DNA of 64,000 nt from Colletotrichum lupini (lineage: Eukaryota; Ascomycota; Sordariomycetes; Glomerellales; Glomerellaceae), in contig NC_064678.1 in NCBI RefSeq assembly GCF_023278565.1, positions 4,712,001 through 4,776,000 of the forward strand, in the 5' to 3' direction. A program made the position numbers and the translations under genes. The stretch's first letter is position 1. Each line of letters starts with the position of its first letter. Shown here one piece after another: positions 37,695 through 50,740 of this stretch. The notes beneath the pieces are model-generated. The model did no database searches and was not told the DNA's origin. It worked only from the letters and a program-made list of their open reading frames with translations.

Positions 37695-39126
37695 TCTCAA
37701 GGAAGTTGGACGACGCCCACCACCGCACTCCATGTTCCTTCCTTCATCGATTGGAAAGATACGTTCCTGATTCCGATACGTACCAAGCTCGGATAGGTAA
37801 GCAAGGTGGATCGCTTCCTTCTTCCATTGCCCACCGCTGCCCCTTTTGGTGCAAGAGTGGGGTCTCGGGCCCCGGCAAGTAAATGGGCAAGGGGGAAGAG
37901 CACCACTTTTCGATCTCACCTCACCTCACCCCACGTCCGGTAGGGCCAACAGGTGGGCACGTACCGATCAAAGTGGGCACAACTTGCAAAGTGAGGGTGT
38001 TGTCGTCAAACGCCTTCCTCTCTTTTCCTGCCCACGCACCGTGGCACCTTAACACCGCCCAGCTCCTACCAATCCACCCAGTGCTATTCCCGTCCACCTC
38101 ATCATGCTCATGTCAGAACAGGAGAGGAACGTACCGCCCCTTCACCTGAAAACTGTGGTACCCAGAATAGCTGTCTCTTGACTTACCTACCTCAGCAGGA
38201 AAGCGGATATTCTCGATGCCTACCACGCCCGTCCGAGTAAGGTACTCCCGTAGTGTACCTATCCCTACATCGCCATCCGTATCCCTATTCATAGTGGATA
38301 TGCAAGTTACAGCGCCCGGTACCGAGGAAGGTATCGTTATGGGAAGCTTGTTTCTCCATTCTTTAGCTGCATCTGGGAAAGCATAGACTGTTCAGCCGGT
38401 CTTTATCCAGGGAAACGGTCACTGATACTGGACTGTACCGTTCCCAAAAGAAACGAGGCCAACGCAGGTCCCCAAACACAAGTCCATTCACCTCCTATGG
38501 GCAGGTCAACTATCGCCTCTCGATGATGGTCGGTCAGCAACACGTACCTCAGTACACGGTCAATGTACCTTTTGGCAGTACCTTACTTCGTACCTGGGAA
38601 CTCCGGATACAGCCAGTAGGTAGGGTTGGAGTTGGAAGGCAAAAAATGTGCGGACGGTGCGGTGCGGGCCATGGATGTTCCGGGAAGACCCCTTTTCTAT
38701 TGTCGCCAGGTCTATCGTTCTTCCCTTCCACTTCGTGAACCTGGTTCCGGTACGTACACGGCCACACGGCGAACCTTGGTCAGGGCAAGCGTGGCACTCG
38801 TGGCCTTGTCTCTCGGGGCTCGCATCCCCTTCCGCAGCCTTGCCTCTTCTAGTAAGGCGTCGAGGCAAGGGGTCCCATTTGGCGTCGTTTCCCCTTACGC
38901 TTATTCCTATTCTCTGGAGCCGGTTCGGAGCCTCGACCTCTTCTTAGTGAGAGGGGACTGCAGATCATCTCCTTGACTCCATCTGCCAGCTCCCTTGCCA
39001 CGCCGTGCCATGGGCCGCCTCTCGAGCCAAATCTCCACTATCTTCCCGGATGCCGTGCTTCGACCTCGACCGTCGAACAGGCCATCGTCTATTGTGGGCA
39101 TAGTCGACTTCCACCGTTCCACCGGA

Positions 39127-39144
39127 CACGCGCGCGCGCGCGCA
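39127..39144. repeat. Alternating CG tract (potential Z-DNA)
   Basis: About 16 bases of strictly alternating C and G flanked by CA steps. This purine-pyrimidine alternation can adopt the Z form under torsional stress. The tract lies about 35 bases before the ATG of a small open frame at 39177. Confidence 0.8.
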
Positions 39145-42100
39145 CGCTGCACCTAATTACCTACACCACTACCTCCATGCACTCACTGTACGCCCTGGCG
39201 GAAGCTCTCGCGGAGCCTCTCGCAGAAGCACAAGCGCGGCGACGGCGGCGGCAGGAACAGGAACGCGCTCTGGAGTTTGAACAAACGTCCCCACTCGTAC
39301 CACTCAAGCGCCACTCCAGTCGGCTTCGTCTCTACTCCATGCCCTCTGTGTCTGTATTCCAAACATTCGATTACCAAACACAAGCACCTCTGGCAAAACA
39401 GCCTGCGTCAGCACGGTGCCACACGTCCTAGAGGACATCGCTTTCATCCGATACATGGCACATGCCGTTTGGAAACACTCGGATGGCAAAGGCGGACAGT
39501 GATAGAACAGACCGACACACTCGTACGCATCCACGCACTCGCTCCATGCCTCACCTTACTTTCCTCTGTCTCGGGCCCTTTGCTCAGCTGTGCTGGAATT
39601 CAGATGCTTCTTTCACAAGCACCTTAATCGACTCTCCCGGCTCTCAGCACCGACACATTTCTTCCTTTTTCCAGAATAACCTGGAAGCCACAAGTGGTAT
39701 CCGAATCAACGGTCCGACGGACAACGGCCAAACCAAATCCGATCATGTCTTTCATCGTTTATGTTTGCTCAGGATCCGGTCCAGGCAACTTACACACATC
39801 CTAGGCAATATCAGGCTGACGACCAGAACGACAACCGCAACACAATGATAAATCGCCCCAGAATGCGAAGTACGGTATACGGTGCTGCACTGCATGGCTT
39901 AGCACAGGACATTTTTCGATTTGATATGCAATCCCAAATCCGCTCTCGCTACCTTATCTTCCTTCATTCAACGTTTGCAGGCTTTGAGATTGGCCGGTAC
40001 TTGCAACGGCTCATTGCCTGCCTCTTCAGGCTGACTCTGACAAGCTTCAGTTTCCAGAATACCATGCTTCCCTGCTGTCTTGGCCTGTGAACTCCAGCAT
40101 CGCTGTGATGAGAGGGGCGTGGGCATTGGCCACCGTGGAGGATGGAAAGGGCGTGGTCCTAGTCGGCCCGTACGCCATATTCCTCGCAAAGACGTTCAAC
40201 GCGGCACATATGTGGAATGCATGCCTTATCTGGTCATTCATCCCAATACCTAGCGCCTGCCTCTGTTCCGCCGCAGTGGACAGCCGGGCAAACGAGAGAC
40301 ACTCTTGGATGCGGCGTCTCGGAGCAGGTTGTGCCCCAGTCGCGGTCAGTCAGTAACCTGGTCCACCGTCCATATCGTGCTGCTGCCAGATAAGCGGTTG
40401 GGTATGGACGAGATACGTCTAGTCGGTGCATCGCTCACCTGAAAGTCGGCCGTCTTGAGCAGCGTGGACGGACGGGCTTGGTGGCGCACAGCCAAGCTCA
40501 ACCGGGCTACCGCGTTAAGCCTCTTCAGGCCACCCAGACCCAACGTTGGTCGGCGCCCCATGGTCGACGAAGACCATGTTCGACTGATATCTGAGGCGAT
40601 AGTGGTACTTTGCAGAAGCCCGTATTTGAGACGGATCTCGACGACGTTCTGCCGGGAGGAAACCATCTGCGAAGATCCTCATGTAGCTATCTAATGAGGA
40701 TCCGATGCCTAGGCGACAGTCATACATTGTGCGGACGGAGCATTGGGCGGCCACCGAATGCCCGAGTCTCGAAATCATCCATCTTGACGGCAAGCTAGAA
40801 ATGGATGACTTGCAGATGCAGCAATATCAGGTAGAATTGTATGCACACGAGAAACAAGCCGACCTTCTCGTTCTTTTCCTAGTATTGATTGCGATGATGG
40901 ACGGGCCGCCATGGGATGTTGTTCGTCGATTCGCATTGCAACTGCTGTCTTGAACTGCCCAGGCCTTCGGGATTCCACATTGCACGGTACAGGATATGGT
41001 TAGAACAAGGACATTGTTCGAAATAGACCTTCGTGATGCTTTCCACAAGGTGCGAGCTGTCGTCTTATTTGTCTACGGGCAAGGTGAAAACAAGGACGAC
41101 AATGGAGATGTGGTGGGATGCTCTAGCGGATGTCAAGTCGTAGGTGAACCAATCACAAAATCGCCGGCGAGTCCGCGCAGCCCAAATGGCACCCTAGAAT
41201 GGAAGTTCTGACCACTAATCCAAACCTCAGTAACTGGCCACAGGCTCTTCTTAGGTGCCTTTCGCCCTTCTACTGCAAATCCTCCACTAAGACCACTGCT
41301 TCACCACCGAACCTTAGCAGCCAGCTTTATCCGAGGGCGGCCCGCTGTCTATGCTATCCCCGTTGCCACCAGCGACAAGGGATTCTTTCTTCATGGGGCA
41401 GTACAGAGTACAGTGGTAGCAATGGATACTAGTACACAACACACGATGTGGCTTTTATCGACTCACGGCGCCCAAGATACCTTATGTTGTACGAGCCCAG
41501 GGCACTGTCGCATCCTCCCGGCGCCCAAAACCCAAAATACGGAGGGAAGGAGGGGAGGAAGAGATGGTGGGGGAGGGCTCACCAAGCCCAGGCTCTCGGA
41601 GACAAGGACAATCCTTTCCCGGCCGGCGCTCACCTACACTGGACGTGTTAACTCACTCTGTCCAACAACTCATCTCACCGCATCGGGACTGAGCCTCCTT
41701 ATCTCGAAATCACTCACTCACTTTGGCTTCATTTGACGAAGCCGTACACGCGGGGGTCGAATCCTGTCATCGCAGCACATCGCCAGATTTCACACCCCGC
41801 TTCACGCCCTTCCCCTTTTCCATCTCGCACTTTACCTTTCGGGGAACAGCTTACCTTGCTTGACACGGCCTTAGCCTGCGATGCTTGTCTTCGTGCCTAG
41901 CGGCATGCTGATCTCCAACGGTCCCCTCCCCAATAGAAGAAAAGGAAACGAAACGCGACTAATCACTAGCAGGAGACAAACGGGCATCGTAAATCCTATC
42001 CGTACTCCCTCACGGAAATAGATTTGATGGCTTGGCTACTAAGACCTACGGCGGGATGTATTCTCTGCCTAGTGCCGGAGTACCCTCCACCATTACTCAA

Positions 42101-42247
42101 CTCCGAGAGCAATCTGCACCCGGCTAGGTGTTGGTCCTGGTTTATCGCAAGACGCTATACATCTGTCCGGAGGGCAAACGATCGGAATCGGCGCCGCGGC
42201 TTGTCGTCTCATCCCGGCTCTATCCCTTCAGCCAGCCTCCTGGAGCT

Positions 42248-42755
42248 ATGCATGAGCCCAACAGCAATGGTGTTGGTCGATCGCATTTACCACAACAGGC
42301 CTATTACCTTGGTATGGTCGAACGCCCTCTCTGTGCTACCTCGCAACTCTCCCAAGTCCCAAAGTATGGATGGCAGTATGTGAGACACATCAACGTCATT
42401 TCTATCTCGACCGGGAAGCTCTGCAACAAGGTGCCGCCATGAGCCACAGCCTTGGGCCTCCTGCCAATAACGAGTCATCTCTCTCCGTGCATCCGGACTC
42501 CATTGTTGGCCAACGGTGCCCAAACGGTCCAGGTGGAACACTATGCAACTCTGCTTCGTCTCCAAGTCCGAGTACGGCAGCCCAAACGATTATTCCTGCT
42601 TGGAGTACCGACGTTCCGGTCTGGAATGCTCCTCAACGCCGAATTTGGCCCAAGATGGTGCTTCCGTGCCGGAATCCAAGTGCAGCTTTGCGCCGGCTTC
42701 CACGGCGAACGCTGCAAGCTTTGCCTGCGTCAAACCATCAACAATGGGCCCATGA
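42248..42755 (+). CDS. Hypothetical two-exon gene, 116 aa, possibly a relic of a longer gene
   Basis: Not recognised. Exon 1 is 42248-42375 and exon 2 is 42533-42755. The 157-nt intron has a consensus-like GTATGTGAG donor and a CCAG acceptor, and the spliced frame is open for 117 codons. Codon use in exon 2 is strongly C-ending (CTC TGC TTC GTC TCC AAG), better than in either other frame. The product has no signal peptide; its second half is Ser/Ala/Cys-rich with six cysteines. The same frame continues upstream past one TAG (42125-42127) to an ATG at 42056, and downstream past the TGA (42753-42755) for 20 further codons to 42818. This could therefore be a longer gene broken by two stops. Both stops could arise by C-to-T or G-to-A transitions, as RIP produces. 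Overlapping frames that also look open keep confidence low. Confidence 0.3.
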
Positions 42756-42818
42756 AATGCAGCCGCTCGCCCGTCCGACTTATCTTGGTGGGCCCAAGAA
42801 GCGCGCAAGTTTACCTGA

Positions 42819-45800
42819 GGCTCCGGCCGGTATCCAAGGCGGGGAGGAGGAAGGGCAGTCCAAAAAAAACCCACTCACAAATCCAGTGCGGCTGTGCTAT
42901 CGGACGTCCGACCACGCCTGCATGGCGTGCCTTGCTTCGTCCCTCTAGCGCGTCTAACCTCGACGGGGGCTCTTGCCAATTTGATCGCTGTTTTGATTGC
43001 AGAACTACTGCAGTTTTGCAAATGTGTAGTGGTGATGCTGATAAACCACGCCTAGCTGACCCGGTGCTGCTCCCTTGAACTACCGAAGCCTGCATATCAT
43101 AGGAATCATTAACCAGGTACACACGACCATCCCATACTCTTGCTGACGATTCGGACCTGCCAGGTTGCAAATCTCTCCGTCGTATTTCAAAAAACGATGA
43201 CGCTTCTGTATTACCATAAACACACTCTCTGAAGATCTTTCAGGCCAGAGGGGTGCCTTTAAGGCACTTTGAGGTTATCGATATTCACTTTTCTTGTCCA
43301 TACTGACTAATGATTCTGACAGGGAGTAGGGTCGTCTCTACCACCAACCGCTTGTCCTCTGAATTCCGTGGCACTAGACATTAATCAATACGGTGGACAC
43401 TCTTCTGTCCTACATGCACACTCCCATCCGCAGCACCGATCATTTTCCAGAACGTCCCCCGCCTCGAAGTGTCTTCCTTACGGTCGCTCGGCTATTCTGC
43501 AAGCCTATGGCCCGGACGTGCTCCCGGGCTAGTCGAGACACCTTCCTCGTAATCCTCCCGGAGGAACACCTCAGTCCTGCGATCGAATCCTTCCGCGGTT
43601 AGCATACCTCTCGAAATAGAAGCCCCTGGAACTCGTTGTACGCGGACAAGCTTGGACTCGGTCGAGCTTGAGACCTGCTCTATCCTTGCTGTGGCAGCGC
43701 GAACCAGTGTTTGTAAGCAGCTCCCACTAAGTAGACGTCGAGATCTGGTGAGACTTTTCTTGACAACGGGTTCTAGTAATTAGACACTGACACTAGGTGC
43801 TGCGTTCTTCGGGGAATATTGTTAACCTCAGATGTATTTCTAGGGCTCGAACTGGCTTGCCTCGGAAGGTGAACTCGCAGATCATCTATTTGATCTCGTT
43901 TCTCCAGGATACAAGTCTTTGGCCTTTCTCATATTCCTACGGATATTTCGAGACATGGACTTCTGGTCCAAGACTGCTTTTCTAGAAGCAGTAGGTTGGC
44001 GGGCTAGGCAACCTCAACTACTCTCATCTCTTCCTATCCAATCACTTCAAACTACGGGTTTCCAGCTGTTTGCTTACCTGACATCTGACAATCAGGCCAT
44101 CTTTGTGGAAAAAGCCAAAAGCTAGGCACATCTGGCAAAGCAACTTGATAACGACCCAAGCTGGCGCCATACCCGAGAGGCCAAATCTGTGGCCTTCGGG
44201 GCTTTCCTCTAGTATGTCAACCGATCGATCCGAGTGGACTATTACACGAAAATGATAGACGTGGCTGCATATTCCCTCTTTTCTGCCGAGGCTCAGTTTG
44301 GGAGAAGGCCTGCGCCTCTAGGTTGCAGTTGTCTGGCGATGCTACGTTGTCCAGCAGCTTCTTCATCAGCCTTATCTGTCCGCCCCTTGTTAGTGGAACC
44401 GCCATACAGTCTCTCAAGGAGTAGTCTTCTACCTTGTTTTCTGCTTCTGACTGTGTTCCCCATGTCTCAGAGGGCCTGACCCAGGAAGCGCATTCGGTCC
44501 TATGAGGACATGAGCATGGCTTGTTTTCGCTGTCCACCAGCGACTCAACTCCAGGCATAAGCTTTCAGCCCCATCAACGGGCATATTCTCACAACTACCC
44601 ACACAATCTTGAAATCGGGCGTCTTATTCCTGTCTGACCACCCGAACTTCGGTCCTTGGCTGGCGCATGCTTGTCCGAACATCGGGCGTGCAGAGCTCCC
44701 TCTCTCTTTCCTGGCCATGGCTTCCATATGCATACTTACATCCTGTCCCAGCTCTGTATGGACTTTTGACTCTCCAGACAAGAAACTTATCGTTATACCC
44801 CCCAGGGCCACGGAATAAGACGAATAACAACCTGCTTTTCGTGGATCTCACACGCCCCTCCTTCTGCAGGATGCATCTTGGCTCCTGCCAGATCCAACTT
44901 TATCCAAGTTCCCGTGGTGCCGGGGCGCCGCTTGGTACGGGGGGCCTCTCTTTTCTTCCCAGTTTCTGCCCTACGTCGGGAAAGGGCATGGGACGAACGG
45001 ACGAGAACGGCGTTTCTCCCGGCTCCAAGCCTGCGGTTTACTCCTATGCCGCTCGGCTCGGGGGACACATCTCGGTTGAATGATGCTGGCCGCTTGCTGT
45101 TGAGTCTCTAGAGTTATGTATGCTTTTGGGCTTTTTCTTTCGTCTCGTTTGTTTCGATCTCAAGTTGTCGGGACATTCAGAAGATCTCGTTTGAGGATCA
45201 GGAGATCTTGCGCCAGGAGTCTCTTCCTCTCTTGACTTGTCTTGACCGTTGGAGGTTTATCGAGTCCCGGGGGACTGGGATTGCTCAAACTTCTTCCTCA
45301 AAGGTTCGTAAACCTACGATGTACATGTGAAGACACAACGTGCCCTGGCTGCTTAGTATTTGGGTCTACCATCACGAACAAGATCCCTTGATTAGTTACT
45401 ATGCCGCCATTGCTCTACACGGAGCTCTAGGACTAGGTTTCTGTCAGAGTTGGCATGTTACTCACGTTCTCTATTTAATCAGCATGTAAGAAAGCCGCTA
45501 CTTCTATTCGAGACGGGAAACGGGTCAACTCTAGAGCCCGGATACCACAATACTCATCCAGCACTCTTATCAAAGCCCCGAGAATGTTGTGATCTATCCG
45601 ATCTGGACATTACCGAAAGTCCATCAAGCCGTTGAGGGTATCTTGGACGCAGACCCCCCTCCTAAGTCCGAAAGTGTCCGTAGCCCACGGACTATCGAAT
45701 GTGTCTATTTGGCTGTCTTGCTTATCAAGAATCATAACGCATCGAATACAAGCACTCCCTGTGTGTGCGTCTCTCTAGTTGCCTGTGTGTCTTTGGTTCT

Positions 45801-48800
45801 TGTGTGTCTATGTATGACTGCCCGTCCTCACCCTCCAGCAGCAGGAGCAGCAACAGCCATGTAAGTCAAAAGATAAACATGGTCGTGCCCACTGCCTTGC
45901 AGCGTTCTTTGCAATTGGACGAACACGCAGAAACCGTATGTCCAGTCCTGCAAGCCTGCACTCATACACACGTACGCACACATACGCATACGTACACTTT
46001 GGCTGGTGCTTGGTTACCAGGGCTTACACACGCCCCGCCGCCCGCGCGCCTGCGCTCAGCCCATTCCCCCGAGGCGTACAGATTCTGACACGAACATGGG
46101 GAAAAGTAAGAGACGAACGAACGAGGACAAGCAGCCAATGTCTCACGCACTTTGTCTTTGAACGAATCAAGAGTTGGGATTGAGGGGGCGTTGTTGCTGA
46201 CGAGAGTTCTTTTTTTTGCTGTCAACTCTGTTTCTTCCCTTTCTCTTCTTGCTGTCTCTGTGTCTCGAGGCACTTGGGCTGCCTCCCCGGGTTGACCTCT
46301 TTTCTTGGTTTTCATCCCCTCTTTTTTTCTGTTTTTTTTTTTTTTCCTTTGGACCTCTGGGCCTTGGAACATGAACCTCGAATCCCATCGTTGTGGTACC
46401 CCGCGAATGAGCAGCGGAAACGAGACCGAACCTGATTACGTGCTATCTTTTGGATCCAAATTACATCCGAGAGAGACCGTGGTTTCTTCATCTCTGGTTC
46501 CTTGTTATGTTACTTGGCTTACAAAACTTCCCACGCCCTTTTTCAAGGATCATAGAGGCAAGAAGACACCCCCCCCCCAGTGATGTGGTGATATCTTCCC
46601 GAGACCCAAACTACGGAGAGAGAGAGAGAACGGACCACGACCACCAAGGCCTCCTTTTCTTCTTTTCCTGTCTTTTCTTAGCAACTGTCACGGCTTTGAA
46701 TGTTTCAAACGGGTTCTTCGACGGATCCCGCTAGATTCCCGTCTTCCCGTCTTCCCGCTCTCCCCTTGTCAGGTTTCGTTTTCTTCGAACCCGTGGAGAT
46801 GGGAACCGGTCATGTTCGGGTCAGGCCAGCCCAGTCTGTGTCAGCCAGTTCGTGGTTCCGGCGAACTGGGGCAGAGTTTGGGAAGAACCCCATGGATGCT
46901 GGTTGTTCATCTTCTCTCTGGGGGAGCATGGCCGTGTTTTGTTTCCCGTGTTATTGCCCCCCCCCCCCCCCCTGCCTCTACTCCCTCTGTGTCTCTTTTG
47001 CTATCTCAATGATACACAGTTCTCATCAGAATCAAGGCGTACAGTCCGCTCCCCCCTTCTCATCTTTCCTCAATCCAAACCTTACCAGCCATGTAAGAGA
47101 GCAGGTAAGATGGGAAAGCGGTCAAGCTTCTTCGGTGCCGCTGCGGGATGACATGCGTCAGCTCCGGTTGCGAGACAGGTTGTTGAGAGGAACGTGACGA
47201 ATGGGAAGGGACTGATGGATTCCCGTTTCTCTCCGGTGTCGTGTCCCGGAATCCTTCCTGCTCTTTTGTGTTTCCCAACTTTTCTAAGCTTGTCTCGGGT
47301 TTCTTACTGCCATTTCTGAGCCTATCACATACTTAGTATCCAACCAAGTTGACCGGAACTGGGAAGGTATTACGATTCGGCATCATTCTCTTCTCAGCTG
47401 TGGGGGATATCTCAAAACATTCCCTCCACTCACTTTCTTATCTTCGGGATGGACTGGGCGAAGCTCGTCGTCCCCACGCTTCCGTCCCCTGGTCATCTCG
47501 CGGTCTTTGAGCTGTCCGTGGATATTGTTAATTTCATCACGTTGCATCACCGAAGGGCAAAGGCTGATCTCTGCTTACTTCCCTTCCTCGTATGTGTAGG
47601 GCCACCGTCCATGCCGTGCTCCAGGAACTTGACCGCCCCCAACGCTGGGCATCGGAAACTTTATTGCGAGGAAGCCTTGTTCTTCCTCTTGTCTTTTTTT
47701 TGCGTTACACGTACTTGTGAGTGTGTGCTTGGTGTGGATTGGCCTCTCTCATGTCCGAGACATGACGGTGCATGTTCTGATGTAGGCAGGGGGCGCCAGA
47801 TGGAACACACACACACATATACACAGGCACACATAGGTCTAGTACAGATGGACACACGCATACACCGTAGGGCAAGCAACAGCCCATTAGAGGTCCAGAG
47901 AGGTCTGCATCGGGTTTCCAGAGATGCAGATCACGGAGGTTGCACTGGCGTGGTAGGGCACGCCGAACCGCGCGCCCTTGGTCTTGTTTTCCTGCAGTGA
48001 AGATCAAAGGTATATAACTCGAGGTAGGGTGGCAAAACTGTCCTATTACCAATCGCTTCTTTCCATCTTTCTTCTACTCTTTTTGTTGTGTTGTTGTATC
48101 CTTCGTTCTTCGAAATACCCCCCCCCCCCTTATTCGACCTCCTTTGTAGCTGGCATCTCACAGTATCGCGGCTACCATCTCATCGACTTTTATCTCTTTC
48201 ATCCTTTTGATCCTATTCGCTATTACTTCCCTTATCTCTCATCTACCCATCCCGAAGAAGTATGGAACCTCAACCTGCCAATGATGTCCCAGATACTACG
48301 CACGATGATACCATTTCTCTCATGATTCTCGAATATCTTTGATCATCGATCATCATCACATCAGCTTTCCAGCTACATCACCGCGAAGCTTTATGCTGCT
48401 ACCTCGGATACTTTCCCTCTCTGCATTGAAACAGAAACTAATGGTTGGAAATCACGCCGGCACCGCAAAGCTACGCCACGCCTCCCAGGCATTCTCAAAT
48501 TCGTTCGTGCAAGATGAGCAGACGGCAACGGGTCGCTGCGAAGTGGACGATGTTCCTCATCTTCATCCGTAATCCCTCCCTCCTCTGATTTCGTCTTCAA
48601 AAGAGAGAATTTGGATCGCTGTTCGACTCTCAGGACCCCGCCTGAGACGTTTCTTGGATGGAGGAGACCTCTTGCCCTTGAGGATACTGCTCGGCTACTG
48701 GACTCAGTACGTCAATAACGGCAACAATCAAGGGGCTAGGGAATTTTTCTGTGCCGAGTATCGATAATTCATGGCCAGTTCATCACGGCTCCCTCTCATG

Positions 48801-50740
48801 CACGGCAAATTAGTCGTGGGGACGGAAGTCTCGATTTATCTCACGACATTTACCACTTTTCAATCCGACAAAATGGGTCTGCCACTTGCACCAAGTCCAC
48901 GAAAGCCATCACAACTCCTAACATCTGATCTATGACTCAAAACCCCCCGGAACAATATCCAGGCATCAGATTCATCCTCACAGTCTATCAAGATCCCCAA
49001 ATCCTGCGTCTTCTTCTCACCAAAACCACCTCCGCGTCGATCCGACCTGGCATGCGATGTGAGGCCTGTTAGCATCACCCACCCAATTGAGGCTAGCTTC
49101 ACAGACCAGCCAAGCTCTCAAGGGTCGACTCTCGGCAACATCCGCGAAGACTCTCTCTCCTCGGTCTTTTCAGACTAGATTTCTGTACGGAAAAGACTCC
49201 CGCCAACGCCACATTGCAGAGAACGGTTCAACCGCGTCAGTGGTGGTTGCACACACACCAACGCCGGAGCCACAGTGCACGCGCTCCCTCTCACGATCAG
49301 AATCTGCCTTAAATGCGCGCAAACTAGCTCATAGAGTTGCACAAGATTTGCTCGCCAAACAACACTTTATAAGGAACTCAGTGGACCTCATCCCAGGGAT
49401 TTGTTCTCCTTGCCTCCTCCTTCCATATGAACTCATTCACAAAAACTCTCACGACAAATATCCCCCGAAACATGGCGATGGAACGCACTTTCACAGCGAC
49501 ATGACTGACTGTCTGCTGTGTGGGGGCGAGTTCGTCGTTCTACATGGTGGTGTTCGTCCGGAAACCAATGCTTTCTTGCCTCATAATAGCTTCCATCGAA
49601 GTCCTGGCACGCAGAGTTGCGTGTTTTGCCCTTCCTTCACCTCTGATTGTTTCGTTTCAAACCCTTAAGAAATGCGGAATCGTACGAAATGGGCACGTCA
49701 TTGTCTGGCGTCCTTCTCCCAGTTTCTGTCTCCGTTTTTCGTTGTAGTCTCTATGAGATTATACAGTTCTGGGACGGACATTCCGACAAAATCCGAGGCG
49801 TCTTCCTTTTTGAGGAATATGGTGAATATCAGGCGGCAACATTCAACAAGATTCGGGAAATATGAAGACGTGGGCTGATCAACCAGACCGCATACTCCTT
49901 CCTCGCCCATCCGAACCTTGACAGCCTTACCTACGCCACAGAATTAGGTCTTGCGGAGTTCGTTGGACGCTCCACTGCCATCTTTCCCAAATCTTTGATG
50001 ATTGGGGAGATGTCGAGGTCTTTGGGGAATCGAAATTGTTCACGCTCCGCCGTATGACCGACCAGCCTCGGCATCAACAGTATCGACATGCGTCAATACC
50101 ATCCGAACTTTCGCGCCGGCATACCCTACCTGTTCTGCTTTCTTCACTTCTGCAGACCAGAGAGTCCAACCGATTCACACACATACCTGTCAAGGGCAAC
50201 GAGACAGGTTCTAACGGCTCACTGCTGCGGTCATGGCTCAAGCTCTGAAAGTTCGACAAGCCAAGAGAATTCATGGTCACTGCAAGAAGTCAAGATGGCG
50301 AGAGTCAACAACTTCCTTCTCATTATCCCCATATTTTCCCACCTATTTATGTTTTAATACCTCCAACGTCCCCATCATCTAAATTTCTCAAAGGAAATCA
50401 TCTCAATCTGCCAGGATCGTCAGACCTCCCGTGCCAAACTTCGGCGCTACCAAACGCCACACCACAAGGGGAGCGAGACGGATGGGTGAAAGTAGAGGCA
50501 GTGGAAGAAGTCGCTCGTAGTAGAGCGGCCGTTATTACATATTAGCCCGGATGAACCTTCTCATCACCCACCCTCACCCGTCCCCCTGCATCATCATCGT
50601 CATCAACTCCGACAAAACAATAAGTCCTATGCATATCCACATGGCATCATGGGTACTATTTACGTGAACGGTACTGGAAGTACCATTCAGGAAAAGAAGA
50701 AAAGAAGAAAAAATAGGAGAGATGAGGTGTCAGGTCTCTA
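42819..50740. other. 8-kb spacer with low-complexity tracts, no supported gene
   Basis: Many open frames, none convincing. Notable content: pyrimidine-rich DNA in 44.6-48.3 kb, a T14 run (46332-46345), a C16 run (46957-46972), a C12 run (48118-48129), and GT/CA-rich stretches near 45.76-45.82, 45.96-46.00 and 47.80-47.84 kb. A short frame beginning at 48261 (26 codons) and a separate 47-codon frame at about 48393-48530 read like protein but are in different frames with no valid intron between them. A 193-codon frame at 49087-49668 lacks an ATG start. Confidence 0.35.
46957..46972. repeat. Homopolymer C16
   Basis: Sixteen consecutive C on the + strand. Similar long C runs occur at 11680-11690 (11) and 48118-48129 (12). 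Runs of this length are prone to sequencing and assembly length error. Confidence 0.9.

Larger units (their letters stand above)
35850..42247. other. 6.4-kb region upstream of the polyketide synthase, no firmly supported gene
   Basis: The first kilobase is probably synthase promoter. Further out there are TACCT/AGGTA motif clusters (about 36.60-36.66, 38.16-38.26 and 38.55-38.62 kb), a short tandem array of GCTTGCG-like units at about 37669-37694 and an alternating CG tract near 39127-39144. The best small frame is + 39177-39431 (84 codons, ATG after a CT-rich stretch, Ala/Glu/Arg-rich and possibly helical). It has no known domain and no clear partner exon, so I do not call it. Another in-frame ATG at 42056 is separated from the next candidate gene by a TAG. 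Confidence 0.35.

Noticed and set aside
41690..41765. tRNA-like element (anticodon-like stem GCTTC/GAAGC with a 7-base loop, then GTCGAAT)
   Set aside because: The T stem has mismatches and no acceptor stem pairs at the right distance.
48261..48530. Two protein-like segments that might form one gene
   Set aside because: They are in different frames and no GT-AG intron lies between them.
49087..49668. 193-codon + strand frame
   Set aside because: It has no ATG start, no domain and competing open frames in the same stretch.
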